From: Zemynaea arenosa
GTDB taxonomy: Bacteria; Pseudomonadota; Gammaproteobacteria; Burkholderiales; Burkholderiaceae_D
Length of the DNA stretch: 33,877 nt
Direction of reading: 5' to 3'
Assembly (NCBI RefSeq): GCF_004614185.1
Contig: NZ_SPVF01000210.1
Location: 1 to 33,877, forward strand
In this document: one piece after another, positions 31,406 to 33,877 of the stretch
Layout of the letters: each line of letters starts with the position of its first letter
Position numbering within the stretch: the stretch's first letter is position 1
Translations under genes and position numbers: made by a program
Notes under the pieces: model-generated
Told to the model about the DNA's origin: nothing
Databases searched by the model: none
What the model saw: only the letters and a program-made list of their open reading frames with translations

Positions 31406-33685
31406 ATGACCAAAGCGACTCCCCGCAGCCGTTCCCGCAGGCGTTTTCTCCTCGGTGGCCTGGGCGTGGCGGGCGCGCTGGTGGTCGGGTGGGGTTTCCT
31501 GCCGCCGCGCCAGCGGCTGCGCACCGCGGCCGCGCTGCCGGTCACGAATGGCGCGGTCGCGTTCAATGGCTGGGTCGCCATCGCGCCGGATGGCACGGTC
31601 TATGTGACCATGGCGCGCAGCGAAATGGGGCAGGGCGTGCACACCGCATTGCCGATGCTGGTCGCGGAGGAGCTGGACGTGCCGCTGGAGCGCACCCGCA
31701 TCACCCAGGCACCCATCGACAAGATCTTCGGCAACCTGGTGGTGATGCGCGAGTCCATGCCCTTTCATCCGGACGGGCGTTCCGGGGTGCGCGATGGAGT
31801 GCAATGGCTGCTCGGTAAAGTCGGCCGCGAGCTCGGGATCATGGCGACCGGCGGCTCCTCCAGTATCCGCGATGCGTGGCAGCCGATGCGCGAAGCGGGG
31901 GCGGTCGCGCGCGCCATGCTGGTCGCGGCCGCGGCGCAGCAGTGGAAGGTGCCGGCCTCCGAATGCAGTACCGCCAATGGCATGGTCACGCATCCGCGCG
32001 CGGGCAGCGCGAGCTACGGCAGCCTGGTGGCCAAGGCGGCCAACATCGCCATGGAAGTCTCGGACATCAAGTTGAAGGATCCGCGCAGCTTTCGCCTGAT
32101 CGGGCGCGAGGTGGCGCGGCGCGACAGCCCGGCCAAGGTCAATGGCAGCGCGAAGTTCGGCATCGACGCGCGGCCCGAGGGACTGGTGTACGCGGCGGTG
32201 CGCATGGCGCCGGTCGTCGGGGACAAGGTGGCGTCGTTCGATGGGGCGCCTGTGCGGGCGATGCCGGGGGTGCTCGGCGTGGCTGACTTTTCGCATGCGC
32301 TGTCGCCATTCACCGGCGCTGGCGCTGGCGTGGCGGTGATCGCGCGCAGCTGGTGGCAGGCGCACCAGGCGGCGGCTGCGCTCAAGGTCACGTGGAGCGA
32401 TGGCGGCGCGGCGCGGCTGTCGTCGGCGGAGATTCGAAAACAGCTGGCGGCCACGCTGCAGGAGTCGTCCGGGTTCACTTACTACAGTGTCGGCGATGTG
32501 GATGCAGCGGCGCCGTCCGGTGCGCGCGTCGTCGAAGCCGAGTACTTCGCGCCCTTCCTCGCCCACGCCACCATGGAGCCGATCAACTGCACAGCGCAGG
32601 TGCGCGATGGGCGGGTGAAGCTGTGGGTCTCCACGCAGGTGCCCTCGCTGGCGGTGCAGGCGGCGGCCAAGGTGGCGGGCGTGTCGAGCAGCGACGTGTC
32701 CATCGAGACGATGCTGATCGGCGGCGGCTTCGGGCGGCGGCTGGAGGTGGACATGGTGCAGCAGGCCGTGGCCATCGCGCTGGCGGCCAATGGCGCCCCG
32801 GTGCAGGTGATCTGGTCGCGCGAGGACGACATCGGGCATGACGTGTACCGCCCGGTGGCGCTGGCGCGCTTCCGCGGCGTGCTGGATGCGGCGGGGCGCG
32901 TTTTGAGCTGGAGTGCCAAGTCCACCGGGCCTTCGATCAGTCACCAGTACTATCCGCGCGCCATCGGCCTGCCCGGCATGGGGCCGGACAAGACCACCGC
33001 CGAGGGTGAATTCGACATGCAGTACGAGGTGCCCAACCAGCGCATCGCGCATGTGATTGCGGAGCTGCCGGTCCCGGTGGGGAACTGGCGTGCGGTGGGG
33101 CACTCGCAGAACGCCTTCTTCAAGGAGGCCTTCATCGACGAGCTGGCGCAGGCGGCGGGGCAGGATCCGGTCGCGTTCCGCCGCGCGCTGCTGCAGGGGC
33201 ATCCGCGCCATTTGAGGGTGCTGAATGCGGCCATCGCTCGTGCGGGTGAAGCGCCCGAAGGCCGCGCGCATGGCGTGGCGATCCACCAGAGCTATGGCTC
33301 GGTGGTGGCGCAGGTGGCGGAGGTATCGGTCGCGGACAAGCAGATTCGCGTCCACCGCGTGGTCTGCGCCATCGACTGCGGGCTGGCGATCAACCCGAAT
33401 CTCGTCCGGCAGCAAATGGAGTCTTCGGTGGTCTTCGGCCTGTCGGCCGCGCTGGCGGGCGAGATCACGTTCGAGAATGGGCGTGTCCAGCAAACCAACT
33501 TCGGCGACTACCCGGTCCTGCGCATGAGCGAAGTTCCCGAGGTCGAGACCATCATCCTGCCGAGTGCCGACGCACCCGAAGGCGTCGGCGAGCCCGCCGT
33601 GCCCCCGGTCGCCCCGGCCGTCGCCGCCGCCCTGTTCAAGCTGACCGGCCAGCGCCTCCGCTCCCTCCCGCTCCGTCTCACCTAA
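31406..33685 (+). CDS. Tat-exported molybdenum hydroxylase large subunit (xanthine dehydrogenase family)
   Basis: 759 residues. The twin-arginine signal SRRRFLLGG (10-18) and following hydrophobic stretch predict export of the folded, cofactor-loaded enzyme. The body resembles the isoquinoline 1-oxidoreductase beta type: RSEMGQGVHTALPMLVAEELDV, IGGGFGRRLEVDMVQQAVAIA, GNWRAVGHSQNAFFKEAFIDELA, and near the C-terminus GVGEPAVPPVAPAVAAALF, which holds the catalytic Glu expected in this family. Such enzymes hydroxylate N-heterocycles or oxidise aldehydes and need a small [2Fe-2S] subunit and electron acceptors. No such gene is visible in the 192 bp after it or just upstream. It follows the signalling gene by 24 nt with no clear ribosome binding site. 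Confidence 0.92.
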   Translation: MTKATPRSRSRRRFLLGGLGVAGALVVGWGFLPPRQRLRTAAALPVTNGAVAFNGWVAIAPDGTVYVTMARSEMGQGVHTALPMLVAEELDVPLERTRITQAPIDKIFGNLVVMRESMPFHPDGRSGVRDGVQWLLGKVGRELGIMATGGSSSIRDAWQPMREAGAVARAMLVAAAAQQWKVPASECSTANGMVTHPRAGSASYGSLVAKAANIAMEVSDIKLKDPRSFRLIGREVARRDSPAKVNGSAKFGIDARPEGLVYAAVRMAPVVGDKVASFDGAPVRAMPGVLGVADFSHALSPFTGAGAGVAVIARSWWQAHQAAAALKVTWSDGGAARLSSAEIRKQLAATLQESSGFTYYSVGDVDAAAPSGARVVEAEYFAPFLAHATMEPINCTAQVRDGRVKLWVSTQVPSLAVQAAAKVAGVSSSDVSIETMLIGGGFGRRLEVDMVQQAVAIALAANGAPVQVIWSREDDIGHDVYRPVALARFRGVLDAAGRVLSWSAKSTGPSISHQYYPRAIGLPGMGPDKTTAEGEFDMQYEVPNQRIAHVIAELPVPVGNWRAVGHSQNAFFKEAFIDELAQAAGQDPVAFRRALLQGHPRHLRVLNAAIARAGEAPEGRAHGVAIHQSYGSVVAQVAEVSVADKQIRVHRVVCAIDCGLAINPNLVRQQMESSVVFGLSAALAGEITFENGRVQQTNFGDYPVLRMSEVPEVETIILPSADAPEGVGEPAVPPVAPAVAAALFKLTGQRLRSLPLRLT

Positions 33686-33717
33686 CCGCCCCTCCCGCTT
33701 TGCGCCCCCTCAACCCC

Positions 33718-33834
33718 GGGGTCAGGCACCGGTCTAGCAGGAGAGCCCTGGCCCCACCGTTTCTTTCGCCTTCAAAATCATGCGCTTACGCGATAGGCAT
33801 TTGATAATGAACAAAAAGGGCGAGGCCTGACCCC
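33718..33834. repeat. 117-bp element bounded by a 10-bp inverted repeat
   Basis: GGGGTCAGGC (33718-33727) and GCCTGACCCC (33825-33834) are exact reverse complements. The sequence between them is non-coding and partly AT-rich (TTTGATAATGAACAAAAAGGG). This resembles a REP-type or MITE-like dispersed element. No open frame is seen from 33686 to the window end. Confidence 0.55.
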
Positions 33835-33877
33835 GTACATGGACGCCCCCGGTTTGCCAAGGTCTCATTTGATGATG

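Noticed and set aside
31397-33493. 698-residue minus-strand open frame
   Set aside because: Antisense to the molybdenum hydroxylase gene, Arg/His-rich shadow frame without domain.

Overview
The window looks like a chromosomal segment of a high-GC betaproteobacterium, most likely Oxalobacteraceae (Massilia/Telluria-like, Burkholderiales). This rests on base composition, gene content (EgtD/EgtB, SenA/SenB/SenC, an RhlE helicase with a Gly/Arg/Asn-rich tail, DUF1415-DUF1289, many PAS-GGDEF-EAL-type signalling genes in the group) and promoter style. It is inference from gene families, not from a marker gene. I see 29 protein genes (one cut by the left edge) plus two very short leader-peptide genes. 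I see no rRNA, tRNA, insertion sequence, prophage or CRISPR array.

Left part (1-6050): the end of a Lys/Ala/Pro-rich probable DNA-binding protein; a small helix-turn-helix protein with a possible autoregulatory dyad; a lone LolD/MacB-type ABC ATPase; then, divergently, a tight egtD-egtB-(YihY/BrkB membrane protein)-glycosyltransferase run. EgtD makes hercynine from histidine, and EgtB adds sulfur for ergothioneine.

Middle (6051-14465): a spacer with a 31-bp direct repeat; leuA on the minus strand, preceded by two tandem leucine-rich leader peptides and a strong promoter; divergent from it, a MarR-regulated tripartite drug efflux operon (MarR, DHA2-type MFS pump, NodT/OprM-type outer membrane channel, EmrA/HlyD-type adaptor); and a cytochrome P450 gene.

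Selenium part (14413-18848): senA on the plus strand, divergent by only 32 bp from senB-senC, followed on the minus strand by an RlmN/Cfr-like radical SAM gene. SenC (selenophosphate synthetase), SenB (selenosugar synthase) and SenA (EgtB-like selenoneine synthase) are the known selenoneine pathway. It uses the hercynine made by EgtD, encoded 13 kb away in this same window. The strain therefore appears equipped for both ergothioneine and selenoneine.

Right part (18928-33877): a SET-domain protein; a GAF-like/LuxR-like regulator; RhlE with an 11-fold NRD repeat tail; fabI; a GNAT protein; an MltD-like lytic transglycosylase; an FMN reductase; DUF1415-DUF1289; DUF1993; a large triple-PAS GGDEF-EAL membrane protein with both active sites intact; and a Tat-exported molybdenum hydroxylase large subunit without its iron-sulfur partner. 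The window ends in a non-coding stretch bounded by a 10-bp inverted repeat.

The most notable points are the selenoneine/ergothioneine combination with an RlmN-like gene in the sen operon, the two tandem Leu leader peptides whose Leu codons can pair with the leuA ribosome binding site, and a recurrent -10-like box placed 6 to 9 nt before start codons, which suggests leaderless transcripts.
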